64,000 nucleotides of DNA from Endozoicomonas sp. G2_2 (GCF_017744135.1 NZ_JAGHQU010000002.1:248001-312000); one strand, 5' to 3'. Shown: positions 7,290 through 18,271, counted from the first letter of the stretch. Numbers and translations: made by a program. Notes: generated by a model from the letters alone, not told the origin.

Positions 7290-9512
7290 CTAGGCGCTCA
7301 TCAGGTCTTCCAGACGAATGGGCAATTCACGAATGCGCTTGCCGGTCGCGTGATGGACCGCATTGGCCACCGCGGCCGCCATGCCGGTCACGCCGATCTC
7401 GCCAATCCCGCGCGCGCCGAACTCGTTGAATTCGTAGTCCGGATGGTCGAGCAGGATGACATCCACATCGTCGGGTTGATCGGCGTGCACGGGCACCAGG
7501 TACTCGGCATAGTTGTTGTTGATCGGCAGCCCCGAGCGCTCGTCGTAGTCGGTGGCTTCGAACAACGCCATGCCGATGCCCATGGCGATCGCGCCCTCGA
7601 CCTGATTGGCCGATGTCTTTTCGTTGATGATCTGGCCCACGTCGATGGCGCTGACCACGCGCGAGACCCGCAGCCGGGAAATGCCCGCGTCCCAGCGCAC
7701 TTCCACGAAATGCGCGCCGAAAGAGCGGAAGGAGTATTCGCCTTGCGGCGCACCCGGCGTGTGGGCTTCGCCGTCGGCGTTGGCCAGCTTGAGCTGCTTG
7801 AGCACGTCGGTATAAGCGACCGACTTGCCGTTGCTGTCCGCCAGTTTGCCGTCGTCGAAGCTCAGATCGTCGGCCTTGGCGCCCGCAAACGCGCCGCCGT
7901 CGCCCACTGCGTAGGTCTTGAGTGCGTCGACGGCCTTGCGCGTTGCGCCCGCAATCGCGGGAAGCGTGGTCGCCGTAGCCCACGAGCCGCCGGAAACCGG
8001 GCCGCTCGGGTAGCTCGAATCACCCAGCTCGACCTCGATCTTGTCGATGGGAATACCGGTGATCGAGGACACCGCCTGGGCGACGATCGTGTACGTGCCG
8101 GTGCCGATATCCTGGGTCGCACAGGACGCGAAGGCGGTGCCGTCGGCACGCAGCGAGACCCGCGCATCGCAGTTCATCTTCAGTGCTTCCCAGTTGCAGG
8201 CGGCCATGCCCCAGCCGATGACCTCATCGCCATCGCGCATCGAGCCGACCGCAGGGTTGCGTTTCGACCAGCCGAACTTCTCCGCGCCCCGGTCGAACGC
8301 TTCCATCAGATGGATGCTCGAAAACGGCAGATCCATGCTCTGGTCGCGCTCGGTGTAGTTGGCCTTCCGGAATTCGAGCGGGTCCATGTTCAGCTTTTCG
8401 GCCATTTCGTCCATGGCCGATTCGAGGGCGAACAGGCCGGGGGCCGCACCCGGCGCACGCATCGACGTGGGTGTGCCGTGATGGGCGCCGATCGTGGCGT
8501 GACTCACCCGCAGATCGGCGCAGTCGTACAGGCTCTTGGTGCAGCTGCCGGTTGTTTCCACGTAGTTGTCGGTCATCGATGTGGTATTGACCGAATCGTG
8601 GGTCAGCGCGGTGAGCTTGCCGTTGTCGTCGGCGCCGATCCGTATCTGCTGACGGGTCGGCGGGCGATGGCCGGTCGTCGTGAACATCGCGTGGCGCGGC
8701 ACCATGAGCTGTACCGGGCGGCCGACCTCTCGCGATGCCGCGGCGGCGGCAATCGCATGCGGCCAGATCCACAGCTTGCTGCCGAAGCCGGAACCGATGA
8801 ACGGCGAGCGCACCTCGACGCGTTCGGGCGGCAGGCCGAACACCTTGGACATCACGTTGCGCGCGAAAATCACGCCCTGGGACGCTTCGTAGAGTACGAG
8901 GTCGCCGTTCTCCCAACTCGCCGTGCTGGCGTGCATCTCCATCGGGTTGTGGGTTTCCATCGGCGTGATGTAGGTCACGTCGATCTGATTCGACGACGAA
9001 TCGAAAGCCGTGTCGGGATTGCCACGGCTGTGGCCGCTCGAATCGTCGGTCTTCGGCTCGTCGCCGCGCGCCAGGGCCTGGCTCAGCGTGGCGACCGGTT
9101 CGGCATCCGCGCTGTATTTCACTTTTACCGCGTAGGCCGCGGCACGTGCGTTGGCAAAGGTATCGGCCACGACGAGGGCCACGAACTGTCCCGGGTAGTA
9201 GACCCGGTTGTCCTCGAACGGCAGGCGGGTTTCGTCGACCTTGTTTTCCTGCGCGAAGCTGCTCGGCGTGCGATACAGATCGGGAAAGTGATCGTGATGG
9301 AAGATATCGATGACGCCCGCCATCTGCTTGGCCTGCGCAACATCGATATCGTCGATCGTGCCGCTGGCCACGGTGCTGAACACACCGTAGGCATAAGCCA
9401 TGTTCGGCAGGTGGTGGTCGGCGGCATACATGGCCTGGCCGCTGAGCTTCTGCGGACCGTCGATACGCGGCTTGGACGCACCGATGATCTTGGCTTGAAT
9501 CTTGTCAGTCAT
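7290..9512 (-). CDS. paoC: Aldehyde oxidoreductase molybdopterin-binding subunit (PaoC/YagR-like)
   Basis: This 740-residue protein is the large, molybdenum-cofactor subunit of a xanthine dehydrogenase family enzyme. The N-terminal aldehyde-oxidase a/b hammerhead domain spans roughly residues 15-140 and is followed by the two Mo-binding domains. The segment GARGIGEIGVTG near the C-terminus supplies the conserved catalytic glutamate. The region TSMRAPGAAPGLFALESAMDE is the type seen in the YagR/PaoC group. I see no CO dehydrogenase CSFR active-site motif. The enzyme probably oxidizes aldehydes to acids with water as oxygen donor. It ends an operon with the FAD and 2Fe-2S subunits and should be co-exported by the Tat signal on the small subunit. 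Confidence 0.92.
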   Translation of the reverse strand: MTDKIQAKIIGASKPRIDGPQKLSGQAMYAADHHLPNMAYAYGVFSTVASGTIDDIDVAQAKQMAGVIDIFHHDHFPDLYRTPSSFAQENKVDETRLPFEDNRVYYPGQFVALVVADTFANARAAAYAVKVKYSADAEPVATLSQALARGDEPKTDDSSGHSRGNPDTAFDSSSNQIDVTYITPMETHNPMEMHASTASWENGDLVLYEASQGVIFARNVMSKVFGLPPERVEVRSPFIGSGFGSKLWIWPHAIAAAAASREVGRPVQLMVPRHAMFTTTGHRPPTRQQIRIGADDNGKLTALTHDSVNTTSMTDNYVETTGSCTKSLYDCADLRVSHATIGAHHGTPTSMRAPGAAPGLFALESAMDEMAEKLNMDPLEFRKANYTERDQSMDLPFSSIHLMEAFDRGAEKFGWSKRNPAVGSMRDGDEVIGWGMAACNWEALKMNCDARVSLRADGTAFASCATQDIGTGTYTIVAQAVSSITGIPIDKIEVELGDSSYPSGPVSGGSWATATTLPAIAGATRKAVDALKTYAVGDGGAFAGAKADDLSFDDGKLADSNGKSVAYTDVLKQLKLANADGEAHTPGAPQGEYSFRSFGAHFVEVRWDAGISRLRVSRVVSAIDVGQIINEKTSANQVEGAIAMGIGMALFEATDYDERSGLPINNNYAEYLVPVHADQPDDVDVILLDHPDYEFNEFGARGIGEIGVTGMAAAVANAVHHATGKRIRELPIRLEDLMSA

Positions 9513-9531
9513 GGTTGCTTATCCTGTGAGT

Positions 9532-10515
9532 TCAGGCGCTCGTGGCGTTTCTGAGGCTGCGTACAACGGCCTGCTGACCGAGCGGAATCTTGAACGCGTT
9601 GTGCTCGTAGGGCGTCGCGCCTTCGAAGGCGATTTCGGCGGCCTTCTTGAAGCTGGCCTCGTTGGCCGGCTGGCCGACCAGCGCCTGTTCGGCCTTGCGC
9701 GCGCGCCAGGGCTTGGTGCCGACGCCGCCCATGGCGATACGGGCCTCGCGGATCGTTTCGCCCTCGGTGGCCACGATCACGCCGGCCGAAGCCAGCGCGA
9801 ACTGATAGGAGGCACGGTCGCGCAGCTTGAGATAGTGCGACTTGTTGCCCTTGACCGGTGCGTCGAGGGTGACATGGGTGATCAGCTCGTCCGCTTCGAG
9901 TGCGTGCTCTTTTTCCGGCGTATCGCCGGGCAGCAGATGGAAATCGAGAAAATCGATCTCGCGTTCGCCGTTGGGGCCATTGACGGTCACCGTAGCGCCG
10001 ATGGCGGCCATGGCCACGCACATGTCGGACGGGTGGCTGGCGATACACTGTTCGCTGGTGCCCAGTACCGCGTGCACGCTGCGGTTATCTCCGCCGATTG
10101 CCGAACAGCCCGTGCCCGGCTCGCGCTTGTTGCAGGGTGAGACGCCGTCCCGGAAATAGGCGCAGCGCACCCGCTGCATGACGTTGCCGCCGGTCGTGGC
10201 CTTGTTGCGCAGCTGGGTCGACGCGCCCGACAGCAGGGCCTCCGACAGCACGGCGTAGTCGCTTTTCACGCGCTCGTGATAGGCGAGATCGGTATTGGTG
10301 ACCATGGCGCCGATCTTCAGACGGCCGTCGTCGAGTTCTTCGATGTCGTAGAGCGGCAGGTCGTTGACGTCGACGATCCGCTCCGGCTGCATCACGTCCA
10401 GCTTGACTAGGTCGAGCAGGGTGGTGCCGCCCGCGATGAACGACGACGGCTGCCCGGCGTGGGCCGATACGGCCGTGTCGACGCTGTCCGCGCGTTGGTA
10501 GGCAAAGTTTCTCAT
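9532..10515 (-). CDS. paoB: Aldehyde oxidoreductase FAD-binding subunit (PaoB/YagS-like)
   Basis: The 327-residue product starts at the ATG at 10515, preceded by GGGAGC; a longer frame extends into the upstream gene and is not needed. The N-terminal FAD-binding domain contains the FIAGGTTLLDL motif near residue 25. The cysteines in a RCAYFR / PCNKREPGTGC stretch near residues 125-145 match the additional [4Fe-4S] site of PaoB, which ordinary xanthine dehydrogenase FAD subunits lack. The subunit passes electrons from the iron-sulfur centres to FAD. Gaps to both neighbours are short, consistent with one operon. Confidence 0.92.
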   Translation of the reverse strand: MRNFAYQRADSVDTAVSAHAGQPSSFIAGGTTLLDLVKLDVMQPERIVDVNDLPLYDIEELDDGRLKIGAMVTNTDLAYHERVKSDYAVLSEALLSGASTQLRNKATTGGNVMQRVRCAYFRDGVSPCNKREPGTGCSAIGGDNRSVHAVLGTSEQCIASHPSDMCVAMAAIGATVTVNGPNGEREIDFLDFHLLPGDTPEKEHALEADELITHVTLDAPVKGNKSHYLKLRDRASYQFALASAGVIVATEGETIREARIAMGGVGTKPWRARKAEQALVGQPANEASFKKAAEIAFEGATPYEHNAFKIPLGQQAVVRSLRNATSA

Positions 10516-10525
10516 TGGTTGCTCC

Positions 10526-11200
10526 CTAGACCTTGCCGCGGGTCGACTGGACCGCGGCAAGAATGTTCTTGTAGGCGCCGCAGCGGCAGATATTGCCGCT
10601 CATGGCTTCGCGGACATCGTTGTCGCTGGCGCCGACGCGTTCGTCGGCCAGGATCGAGGTCGCGGTCATCATCTGGCCCGAAGTGCAGTAGCCGCACTGA
10701 TAGGCGTCCTCGTCGAGGAAGGCCTGCTGGATCGGGTGCAGCGCGTCGCCATCGGCGAGGCCTTCGACGGTGGTGATTTCGTCGCCTTCGTGCATCACCG
10801 CCAGGCTCAGGCACGAATTGATCGCCACGCCGTTCACATGAACCGTGCAGGCACCGCACTGGCCGTGGTCACAGCCTTTCTTGGTGCCGGTGAGCTTCAG
10901 ATCGTCGCGCAACGCGTCAAGCAGGATGACGTTCGGCGCCACGTCGATCTGCTTCATCCGGCCGTTGATCTTGAACGTCACCCGGCTCTTGCCTTCGGCG
11001 GGTGCGTCGTTGGTCGCCGCCGCGGGCGTGCCCTCGTCGGCGAATGCCTGGCCCAGACCGGCACCCGAGGTGGCTGCGGCGATGCTTGACATGCCCGCGC
11101 TTTTGAGGAAACGGCGCCGGGATGCGGAATGCGCCGGCTGGCCCTTGCGTGGCTGATCGGTCGCGCCGCGGGCGGCACGGCTCTGGTCACGATTGCTCAT
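10526..11200 (-). CDS. paoA: Aldehyde oxidoreductase [2Fe-2S] subunit with Tat signal (PaoA/YagT-like)
   Basis: The 224-residue small subunit carries two [2Fe-2S] clusters. A twin-arginine motif SRRRFLKSAG lies near residue 28 and is followed by a hydrophobic stretch, so the assembled complex is probably exported to the periplasm. The plant-ferredoxin-type cluster cysteines are in CDHGQCGAC with a partner Cys downstream, and the second cluster in CGYCTSGQ and CRCG. A long charged N-region of about 27 residues precedes the Tat motif, as in PaoA. It is the first gene of the structural operon. The 197 bases upstream, before the nucleotidyltransferase gene ends, are the only space for its own promoter. 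Confidence 0.93.
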   Translation of the reverse strand: MSNRDQSRAARGATDQPRKGQPAHSASRRRFLKSAGMSSIAAATSGAGLGQAFADEGTPAAATNDAPAEGKSRVTFKINGRMKQIDVAPNVILLDALRDDLKLTGTKKGCDHGQCGACTVHVNGVAINSCLSLAVMHEGDEITTVEGLADGDALHPIQQAFLDEDAYQCGYCTSGQMMTATSILADERVGASDNDVREAMSGNICRCGAYKNILAAVQSTRGKV

Positions 11201-11397
11201 GATGTACTCCGGGTCGGGGCAACGCTCGGCGCGCTGCTCGGTGGAACTGACTTTTATGGATCGTGTACCGATCCTGTTTTTGTCGGATGTGTTGTTGGTT
11301 TGTTGGACTCGCTACGGGAGCGGTCGTTCTGGCTGCATGGTAATTACAATACTCCTCCACCATAAACGATCATGCGCCACCTTCTCTTTGCTTTTAC

Positions 11398-12039
11398 CTA
11401 TCGCGACGATTTAGCGATGGATTCCCGCGTCTGGCGTCGTCGATGTGCCATGGCGGCCCGTCGCAAGGCAGCCGGCGTATCGATGTCCCGCCCATGCGCT
11501 TTGCGTGCCGCGATCAGCCGGTAGCGCGCGCGTGGCACCGCATCGAGTACGGTTTTGGCACCCCGATCGCCCTCGAGTGCGGCGATCGCCGGGAACAGCC
11601 GCCGCGAGACGATCACCGGGTGCCCGGGCAGCCCCCGGCCGACCGGGCGGACGTAGTCGAGCCCGGCATGCCAGGTGGCACATAGCCGCGCAACGAGACG
11701 CGGCTCGATATCCGGCATGTCGCCCAGACATATCAATGCGCCGTGACAGTGGCGTGGCAATGCGGCCAGGCCGCATTGCAGGCTGCTCGCCATGCCCTGG
11801 CGGTAGGCCGGGTTGTGCACGAGGCGAAGGCCGGGCTGGCCGCCGCGGGCGTTTCGAATCACCGGCTCGATCCGTCGCCGCGCCCGACCGGTGACGACGA
11901 CCAAGGGCCGGACCGGCAGGCCATGGAGGGCGTCCAGGCTGTGCTCGATCACGGTTCGGCCGGCCAGACGGGCGAGCAGCTTGGGCCGCGCGCCGTAGCG
12001 GCGCGATGAGCCGGCTGCAAGAACGACGGCGCCGATCAA
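11398..12039 (-). CDS. mocA: Molybdenum cofactor nucleotidyltransferase (MocA/MobA-like)
   Basis: The 213-residue protein begins with the NTP-transferase signature VVLAAGSSRRYGARPK and belongs to the MobA/MocA/YgbP fold group. MocA attaches CMP to the molybdopterin cofactor used by xanthine dehydrogenase family enzymes, which fits the paoABC-like genes just downstream. The start is a TTG whose last bases overlap the TGA stop of the XdhC-like gene (TTGA), implying coupled translation. A C-terminal basic tail is present. Whether it makes the cytosine form specifically cannot be read from sequence alone, but the context supports that. Confidence 0.85.
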   Translation of the reverse strand: MIGAVVLAAGSSRRYGARPKLLARLAGRTVIEHSLDALHGLPVRPLVVVTGRARRRIEPVIRNARGGQPGLRLVHNPAYRQGMASSLQCGLAALPRHCHGALICLGDMPDIEPRLVARLCATWHAGLDYVRPVGRGLPGHPVIVSRRLFPAIAALEGDRGAKTVLDAVPRARYRLIAARKAHGRDIDTPAALRRAAMAHRRRQTRESIAKSSR

Positions 12040-13064
12040 GCCTGGGCGGCGCGCTCGCGCGGGCGCAGCGCCACCAGTTCGGCCAGCACGGACAGCGCTA
12101 TTTCGCGCGGCTGGCGGGCGTTGATATCAAGCCCTGCCGGCGTATGCAGGCGGGCCAGCGCCTGTTCTTCGAAACCGTCGCTACGCAGGCGCTGGAGACG
12201 CTCGGCCGCCTTGCGGCGACTGCCCAGCGCGCCGACGCTGAAGGCCGGCGAGGCAAGTGCCTTGGCGAGCATCGCATGGTCGTCGTCGATATCGTGCGTG
12301 AGTGTGTACACGGCGCTCGAGGCGTCGAGCTCGAGGCCGTCCAGCGCACGGCCCAGCGGTCGCGTGTCGTAGTGTGCGAGCGTGGTGTCCGGCGGCGGCG
12401 CGGCGGGCCCGTAGGGCCGCAACAAAACGACCTCGTAGCCGAATGTCGGCGCAAGTTGTGCGAGCGCCAGCGTTACCGGGTCACCCCCGGCGATCACCAG
12501 CCGCGGCCGCGGCAGATAACGTTGATGAAACACGCGGCGGCCCGTATCGCCGTCCATCACGCCGTAACGGTGGCTGCCGTCGGCAAGATCCACGCGCACG
12601 TCGAACGGCTGTCGGTGCGTGCGCGCATGCGTCCAGCGCGCGATGTAGTCCGACGGGTCATCGAGGGCACGCACGAAGATACCGATACGCCCGCCGCAGG
12701 TCAGCTGTACGTCGAGCACGGGGCTGCCTGCGCCGTAATCGAGCATGACCGGCGTGCCGGTGTCCAACACCTGAAGTGCCTCGGCGGCGACCGCGGCTTC
12801 CACGCAGCCGCCGGAGACATAGCCCGCGACTTCCCCGCGGTCGTTGATGGCCATTTCGCTGCCGACGGGGCGGGGCGACGAGCCGCTGACGTGCACGAGC
12901 GTCGCGAGCGCGATGCGTCGGCCTTGGGATTGCCATGTTTGCAGCACGGGCAGCAGGTCGTCGACGAGTCCGTAGGTCGGCCAGGCCGGCCAGTCCGCGC
13001 GGGCCGGCTCGACGTCGTCCCGTACGCCCGCGCGCTCGGTGAAAGGGGTGATCTTGTCTGCCAT
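12036..13064 (-). CDS. XdhC/PaoD-like molybdenum cofactor insertion chaperone
   Basis: The 342-residue protein has the XdhC N-terminal domain with a VSGSSPRPVGSEMAI segment and a C-terminal Rossmann domain containing LVIAGGDPVTLALAQ and ALGSRRKAAERL. Such chaperones receive mature, nucleotide-extended and sulfurated molybdenum cofactor and insert it into the large subunit. I start it at the ATG at 13064; the reading frame stays open for 57 more codons upstream, but that stretch is not family-like. The ribosome binding site at 13064 is weak. It is the first gene of the minus-strand group xdhC-mocA-paoABC. Confidence 0.86.
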   Translation of the reverse strand: MADKITPFTERAGVRDDVEPARADWPAWPTYGLVDDLLPVLQTWQSQGRRIALATLVHVSGSSPRPVGSEMAINDRGEVAGYVSGGCVEAAVAAEALQVLDTGTPVMLDYGAGSPVLDVQLTCGGRIGIFVRALDDPSDYIARWTHARTHRQPFDVRVDLADGSHRYGVMDGDTGRRVFHQRYLPRPRLVIAGGDPVTLALAQLAPTFGYEVVLLRPYGPAAPPPDTTLAHYDTRPLGRALDGLELDASSAVYTLTHDIDDDHAMLAKALASPAFSVGALGSRRKAAERLQRLRSDGFEEQALARLHTPAGLDINARQPREIALSVLAELVALRPRERAAQA

Positions 13065-13105
13065 GTTCCAGCCGACATTAGCGCCTGCATCGACCACTGC
13101 CAACT

Positions 13106-13122
13106 GCACCGAAAGTCGGTGC
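13106..13122. promoter_or_regulatory. Short perfect dyad upstream of the xdhC-like gene
   Basis: GCACCGA (13106-13112) and TCGGTGC (13116-13122) form a perfect 7-bp dyad around AAG, 42 bases before the xdhC-like start. No T-tract follows. It may be an operator, or a 5' hairpin in the leader; I cannot decide between them. Confidence 0.35.
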
Positions 13123-13285
13123 CTGGCGCATGAACGCCGCCGCAGAGGCGGCGAGGCAGGCGAAGGATGTATGGGCCAGACAATACGGTCGCGCGCAACC
13201 GAATACAAGCGCCCGGCAGGGCGGCCACGCGGCACAGGTCTGGCCCGGCGTATACCCGCCGCGTCGCGAACCCGAATGTTGCCGG

Positions 13286-14221
13286 TCAGTCGCTGGTCTG
13301 CAGCGGCTCGGCGAAGACGCGGCTCGCGCGTACGTCATCGGCTTCGAGCGTGGTCAGGTCCTTTCGCGTCACCGAACCGCGTGCCTCGAACAATCGCTTG
13401 GCCTGACGCAGGCGCATGCGATCGAGGGCGTTTCGAATCGAACGGGCATTGGCGAAGTGGGGCTGCTGCATGCGCCGCTCGATGTACTCGTCGAAGGCAA
13501 CGCGGGCCTCGTCGCTGAACCGGTAATTCTCGTCGGCCAGCATGAGCTGGCTAATTGCGCCCAGCTCGTCCGGCGAATAATCGGGGAAGTCGATGTGATG
13601 GGCGATACGTGAACGAAAGCCGGGATTGGACTCGAAGAAGGTGTCCATGCGGTCCTTGTAGCCGGCGAGGATCACCACGAGATCGTCGCGGTTGTTCTCC
13701 ATGACCTGCAGCAGGATCTCGATCGACTCCTGGCCATAGTCGCGTTCGTTTTCCGGCCGGTAGAGATAATAGGCCTCGTCGATGAACAGCACGCCGCCCA
13801 TGGCGCGCTTGATCACTTCCTTGGTCTTGGGCGCGGTATGACCGATGTACTGGCCGACGAGATCGTCGCGGGTCACGGATACGAGGTGCCCCTCGCGCAC
13901 GTAATCCAGCTTGTGCAGTATCTGCGCCATGCGTTCGGCGACCGTCGTCTTGCCGGTCCCCGGGTTGCCGGTAAAGCACATATGCAGCGTGGGTGTGTCG
14001 GAGGCGAGGTTGAACTGGCGCCGCACGTGGTCGACGAGCAGCAGGGCGGCGATCTCGCGAATGCGTGTCTTCACCGGCCGGAGGCCGATCAGCTCGCGAT
14101 CGAGCTGATCGAAGACTTCCTGGATCCGCGATTCCTCGAAGACCGCGTCGAGATCCACACGGGCATCGTCGGCCAGCGGCTGTCCGTCGTCGCGGTTCGT
14201 GGCGTCTTCTGCACTGCTCAT
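13286..14221 (-). CDS. cbbX: Red-type RuBisCO activase CbbX
   Basis: CbbX is a AAA+ ATPase of 311 residues that remodels inhibited red-type RuBisCO by pulling on the large-subunit C-terminus. Walker A is GNPGTGKTT and Walker [10 protein letters not shown]; a [12 protein letters not shown] segment and the arginine-bearing GFRSRI segment follow. The start at 14221 is preceded by AGGAGA. The reading frame is open far upstream across cbbS and cbbL, but that extension is out of frame with those genes and is an artefact. It is the third gene after cbbL and cbbS, the usual order for form IC RuBisCO. Confidence 0.94.
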   Translation of the reverse strand: MSSAEDATNRDDGQPLADDARVDLDAVFEESRIQEVFDQLDRELIGLRPVKTRIREIAALLLVDHVRRQFNLASDTPTLHMCFTGNPGTGKTTVAERMAQILHKLDYVREGHLVSVTRDDLVGQYIGHTAPKTKEVIKRAMGGVLFIDEAYYLYRPENERDYGQESIEILLQVMENNRDDLVVILAGYKDRMDTFFESNPGFRSRIAHHIDFPDYSPDELGAISQLMLADENYRFSDEARVAFDEYIERRMQQPHFANARSIRNALDRMRLRQAKRLFEARGSVTRKDLTTLEADDVRASRVFAEPLQTSD

Positions 14222-14262
14222 CGCCGTCTCCTGCTGAATCGCGTTTGTCGATAAACCACGCG

Positions 14263-14286
14263 GACGCCGCGCCCTGAAGCGGCGCC
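14263..14286 (-). terminator. Hairpin between cbbS and cbbX, possible attenuator
   Basis: GACGCCGC (14263-14270) pairs with GCGGCGCC (14279-14286) with one G-U wobble on the minus-strand RNA. There is no following T-run, so partial termination or protection of cbbLS mRNA is more likely than full termination. Confidence 0.45.
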
Positions 14287-14298
14287 CGCCGGTAGCGA

Positions 14299-14721
14299 CT
14301 AGTTCCGGTAGCGCTGGCTTTCGGGCTGATCCGTGGCGTAGCTGTGCACGGTGTAGCGGATCTTGCGGCCCTCGCATTCCTGGCGCGTGACCTGAAAACC
14401 GGGCTCGCTGGGCGGACGGTTCACGATGAACGACAGGCGCGGTGTTTCCCACTGATGGGTGCTGTCGAACGCGGTCACGCGGATATAGTGGTTCGGGAAT
14501 GTCTTGCGACATTCCTCGAGATCCATCATCAGACCGGCCGGATCCTTGAGGTCGAACATCGGCTGGCCGTACATCTCCCAGTAAGTGTTGCGGGGATGCG
14601 GATCGTCGGTGTATTCGAGATTCACCGCCCAGCCGTTGTCGAGACAGTACTTCACCTGTTTCTTGATCTGGTCGTCGGTCAGTTCCGGCAGGAACGAGAA
14701 GGTGCCCTGGGTAATACGCAT
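14299..14721 (-). CDS. cbbS: RuBisCO small subunit, form IC
   Basis: The 140-residue protein starts [19 protein letters not shown], the typical opening of red-type small subunits. It keeps the characteristic longer C-terminal part seen in form IC/ID small subunits, which forms the central-channel beta hairpins. The conserved [13 protein letters not shown]-like segment appears here as [15 protein letters not shown]. It is 24 bases downstream of cbbL and partners with it in the L8S8 enzyme of the Calvin cycle. Confidence 0.96.
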   Translation of the reverse strand: MRITQGTFSFLPELTDDQIKKQVKYCLDNGWAVNLEYTDDPHPRNTYWEMYGQPMFDLKDPAGLMMDLEECRKTFPNHYIRVTAFDSTHQWETPRLSFIVNRPPSEPGFQVTRQECEGRKIRYTVHSYATDQPESQRYRN

Positions 14722-14745
14722 GATTGTTCTCCTGGCGGGCGGTGA

Positions 14746-16257
<1,512 letters not shown>

Positions 16258-16274
16258 CTATTGATAAATAAAAG

Positions 16275-16287
16275 TAAATAGTTATTA
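16275..16287. promoter_or_regulatory. Candidate CbbR binding half-site set (TNA-N7-TNA) upstream of cbbL
   Basis: TAAATAGTTATTA matches the TNA-N7-TNA pattern reported for CbbR operators. It lies in the AT-rich cbbL-cbbR divergent region. The same pattern, in a similar A/T context, occurs upstream of the transketolase gene. Confidence 0.45.
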
Positions 16288-16293
16288 TTGTTT

Positions 16294-16309
16294 TCATAAG
16301 AAAATATGA
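16294..16309. promoter_or_regulatory. Inverted repeat in the cbbL-cbbR intergenic region
   Basis: TCATA and TATGA flank six bases in a perfect dyad centred in the divergent promoter region. LysR-type regulators commonly bind such dyads near their own promoter, so this is a candidate CbbR recognition or autoregulation site. Confidence 0.45.
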
Positions 16310-16365
16310 GAGTCCCGGGCATGGTATCCATGCGCTGAAAAGAGGGCTCCAATACGGTGCGATGG

Positions 16366-17307
16366 ATGAACATAACCCTGCGTCAACTCAAGGTTTTCGA
16401 GGCGGTCGCACGACACGCCAGCTACACCCGCGCGGCCGAGGAGCTGCACCTCACCCAGCCCGCGGTTTCGATTCAGGTAAAGAGCCTGGAAGAGGCGGTC
16501 GGGCTGGCGTTGTTCGAGCAGTTCGGCAAGCAGATCTATCTCACGACCGCGGGCGAGGAAATCCTGCGCTATAGCCGCGGCATCGCCGCGCAGATCGACG
16601 AGATCGGGGACGTGGTCGCTCGGCTGAAGGGCGTCTCCCGGGGCAGTCTCTATGTCGCCGTGGCCACCACGGCCAACTACTTCATCACCCATCTGCTGGC
16701 CGCATTTCATCGCGAGTTTCCGGAAGTCTCGATCAACCTGTCGGTGACCAATCGCCAGGCATTGCTCACGCAGCTGGCGGAAAACCGGGTCGATCTGGTC
16801 GTCATGGGCGAGCCGCCGCCGGATCAGGGGCTGGCCGGCACCGCGTTCATGGACAATCCGCTGGTGGTCGTCGCGCCGCCGGATCACCCGCTCGGACAGC
16901 GCAAGCGTATTCCGCTGAAGACGATTGCGAAGCAACCGTTCGTGGTGCGCGAGGAAGGTTCGGGTACGCGCGCGGCGATGACGCGCTTCGCGCGCCGGCA
17001 CCAGATCGCCTTCACGCCGGCGATGGTCATGACCAGCAATGAGGCCATCAAACAGGCCGTCGGCGCGGGTCTGGGGCTGGGGCTCGTGTCGGCACACACG
17101 CTCGAGCTGGATCTGTATGCCGAGCGGCTGCAGATTCTCGACGTCGCGCATTTTCCGATCATGCGCGAGTGGTATGTGGTCAATCGCGAGGGCAAGCGCC
17201 TGTCGCCGGCGGCCGAGGCCTTCAAGCAGTTTCTCGTAGACCATGCGGACACGGTCTGGCCGACAGCCACGAAGGCCGCCGGCGCGGTGGCCGGGGAAAG
17301 TGACTGA
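16366..17307 (+). CDS. cbbR: LysR-type regulator of the Calvin cycle, CbbR
   Basis: The protein of about 313 residues has an N-terminal winged helix-turn-helix (ITLRQLKVFEAVARHASYTRAAEEL then LTQPAVSIQVKSLEE) and a C-terminal effector-binding domain with ALLTQLAENRVDLVVMGEPP. This opening is typical of CbbR. I use the ATG at 16366 because homologues begin at this Met; a GTG 9 bases upstream has a closer AGAGGG site and is possible. CbbR activates cbb operons in response to metabolites such as NADPH. The gene is divergent from cbbL and its 3' end meets the phosphoribulokinase gene, so it sits between the two cbb transcription units. Confidence 0.92.
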   Translation: MNITLRQLKVFEAVARHASYTRAAEELHLTQPAVSIQVKSLEEAVGLALFEQFGKQIYLTTAGEEILRYSRGIAAQIDEIGDVVARLKGVSRGSLYVAVATTANYFITHLLAAFHREFPEVSINLSVTNRQALLTQLAENRVDLVVMGEPPPDQGLAGTAFMDNPLVVVAPPDHPLGQRKRIPLKTIAKQPFVVREEGSGTRAAMTRFARRHQIAFTPAMVMTSNEAIKQAVGAGLGLGLVSAHTLELDLYAERLQILDVAHFPIMREWYVVNREGKRLSPAAEAFKQFLVDHADTVWPTATKAAGAVAGESD

Positions 17308-17317
17308 TGCGGATGCT

Positions 17318-18199
17318 TCAGCGGTAACGCACGACGCCGGTGGTTACCATCGACTCGATCAGTGGCTGCATGATGATCTCCATGGCGAACGCCATCTTTC
17401 CGCCGGGTACGACCAGCGTATTGCGGCGAGACATGAACGAGTCGTGGATCATCGACAGCAGGTACTGAAAATCCACGTTGATCTTCTTCGGATCCCGGAA
17501 CCGGATCACGATCAGGCTCTCGTCCAGCGTGGGGATGTAGCGGCTGATGAACGGGTTGGACGTATCCACCGTCGGTACGCGCTGGAAGTTGATATGCGTG
17601 CGTGAGAACTGCGGCGTGATGTAGTGCACATAGTCGTGCATGCGCCGCAGGATGGTCTCCATGACGGCTTCGGTGCTGTAGCCGCGGGCGAGCTTGTCGC
17701 GATGCAGCTTCTGGATCCATTCCAGGTTGATGATCGGCACCACGCCGACGAGTAGATCGACATGCTTCGCGACGTCGACCTCGTCGGAAGTCACGCCGCC
17801 GTGCAGCCCCTCGTAGAACAACAGGTCGCAGCCTTCGGGTACTTCCTCCCAGGGCGTGAAGGTGCCGGGTGCCTGCCCCCAGGGTTCGGCTTCCTCCTCG
17901 TTGTGCAGGTAGTGGCGCCGTTGACCGCCGCCGGTCTCGCCATGCACACGAAAGAGTTCCTCGAGCTTGTCGAAATGATTGGCCTCGGGGCCAAAATGGC
18001 TGAACGGCCGGCCTTCTTCCTCAGCCTGTCTGACCTGGCGCTTCATCTCCGTGCGCTCGTACTTGTGAAAGCAGTCGCCTTCCACCGTGGCGGCCTTGAA
18101 GCCGTCACGGCGGAAGATGTGCTCCATGGCCTCGCGCACGGTCGACGTGCCGGCACCGGACGAACCGGTGACCGCAAACACGGGATGCTTGATCGACAT
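17318..18199 (-). CDS. cbbP: Phosphoribulokinase
   Basis: The 293-residue enzyme phosphorylates ribulose 5-phosphate to the RuBisCO substrate. The P-loop is AVTGSSGAGTSTV at about residues 9-20, and the length fits the bacterial octameric class. The segment EVDVAKHVDLLVGVVPIINLEWIQK carries further conserved substrate-binding residues. The ATG at 18199 follows GGGAGGAG, so I prefer it to an upstream start. It is the third gene of a tkt-fba-prk group whose end faces cbbR. Confidence 0.95.
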   Translation of the reverse strand: MSIKHPVFAVTGSSGAGTSTVREAMEHIFRRDGFKAATVEGDCFHKYERTEMKRQVRQAEEEGRPFSHFGPEANHFDKLEELFRVHGETGGGQRRHYLHNEEEAEPWGQAPGTFTPWEEVPEGCDLLFYEGLHGGVTSDEVDVAKHVDLLVGVVPIINLEWIQKLHRDKLARGYSTEAVMETILRRMHDYVHYITPQFSRTHINFQRVPTVDTSNPFISRYIPTLDESLIVIRFRDPKKINVDFQYLLSMIHDSFMSRRNTLVVPGGKMAFAMEIIMQPLIESMVTTGVVRYR

Positions 18200-18271
18200 G
18201 GGGCTCCTCCCGTTGGGCAATCGCGCTGAGTCGGTTCTTCGAGGGGGCGTGCAGGGACTTTTGGCCGCGCT

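Noticed and set aside
7146-9554. An 802-codon plus-strand frame across the molybdopterin subunit gene
   Set aside because: It is a shadow of paoC with no ribosome binding site, no domain and a His/Arg/Gly-rich product.
7290-11200. Aerobic CO dehydrogenase as the identity of the molybdenum enzyme
   Set aside because: The large subunit lacks the CSFR active-site motif, and the FAD subunit has the extra iron-sulfur cysteines of PaoB.
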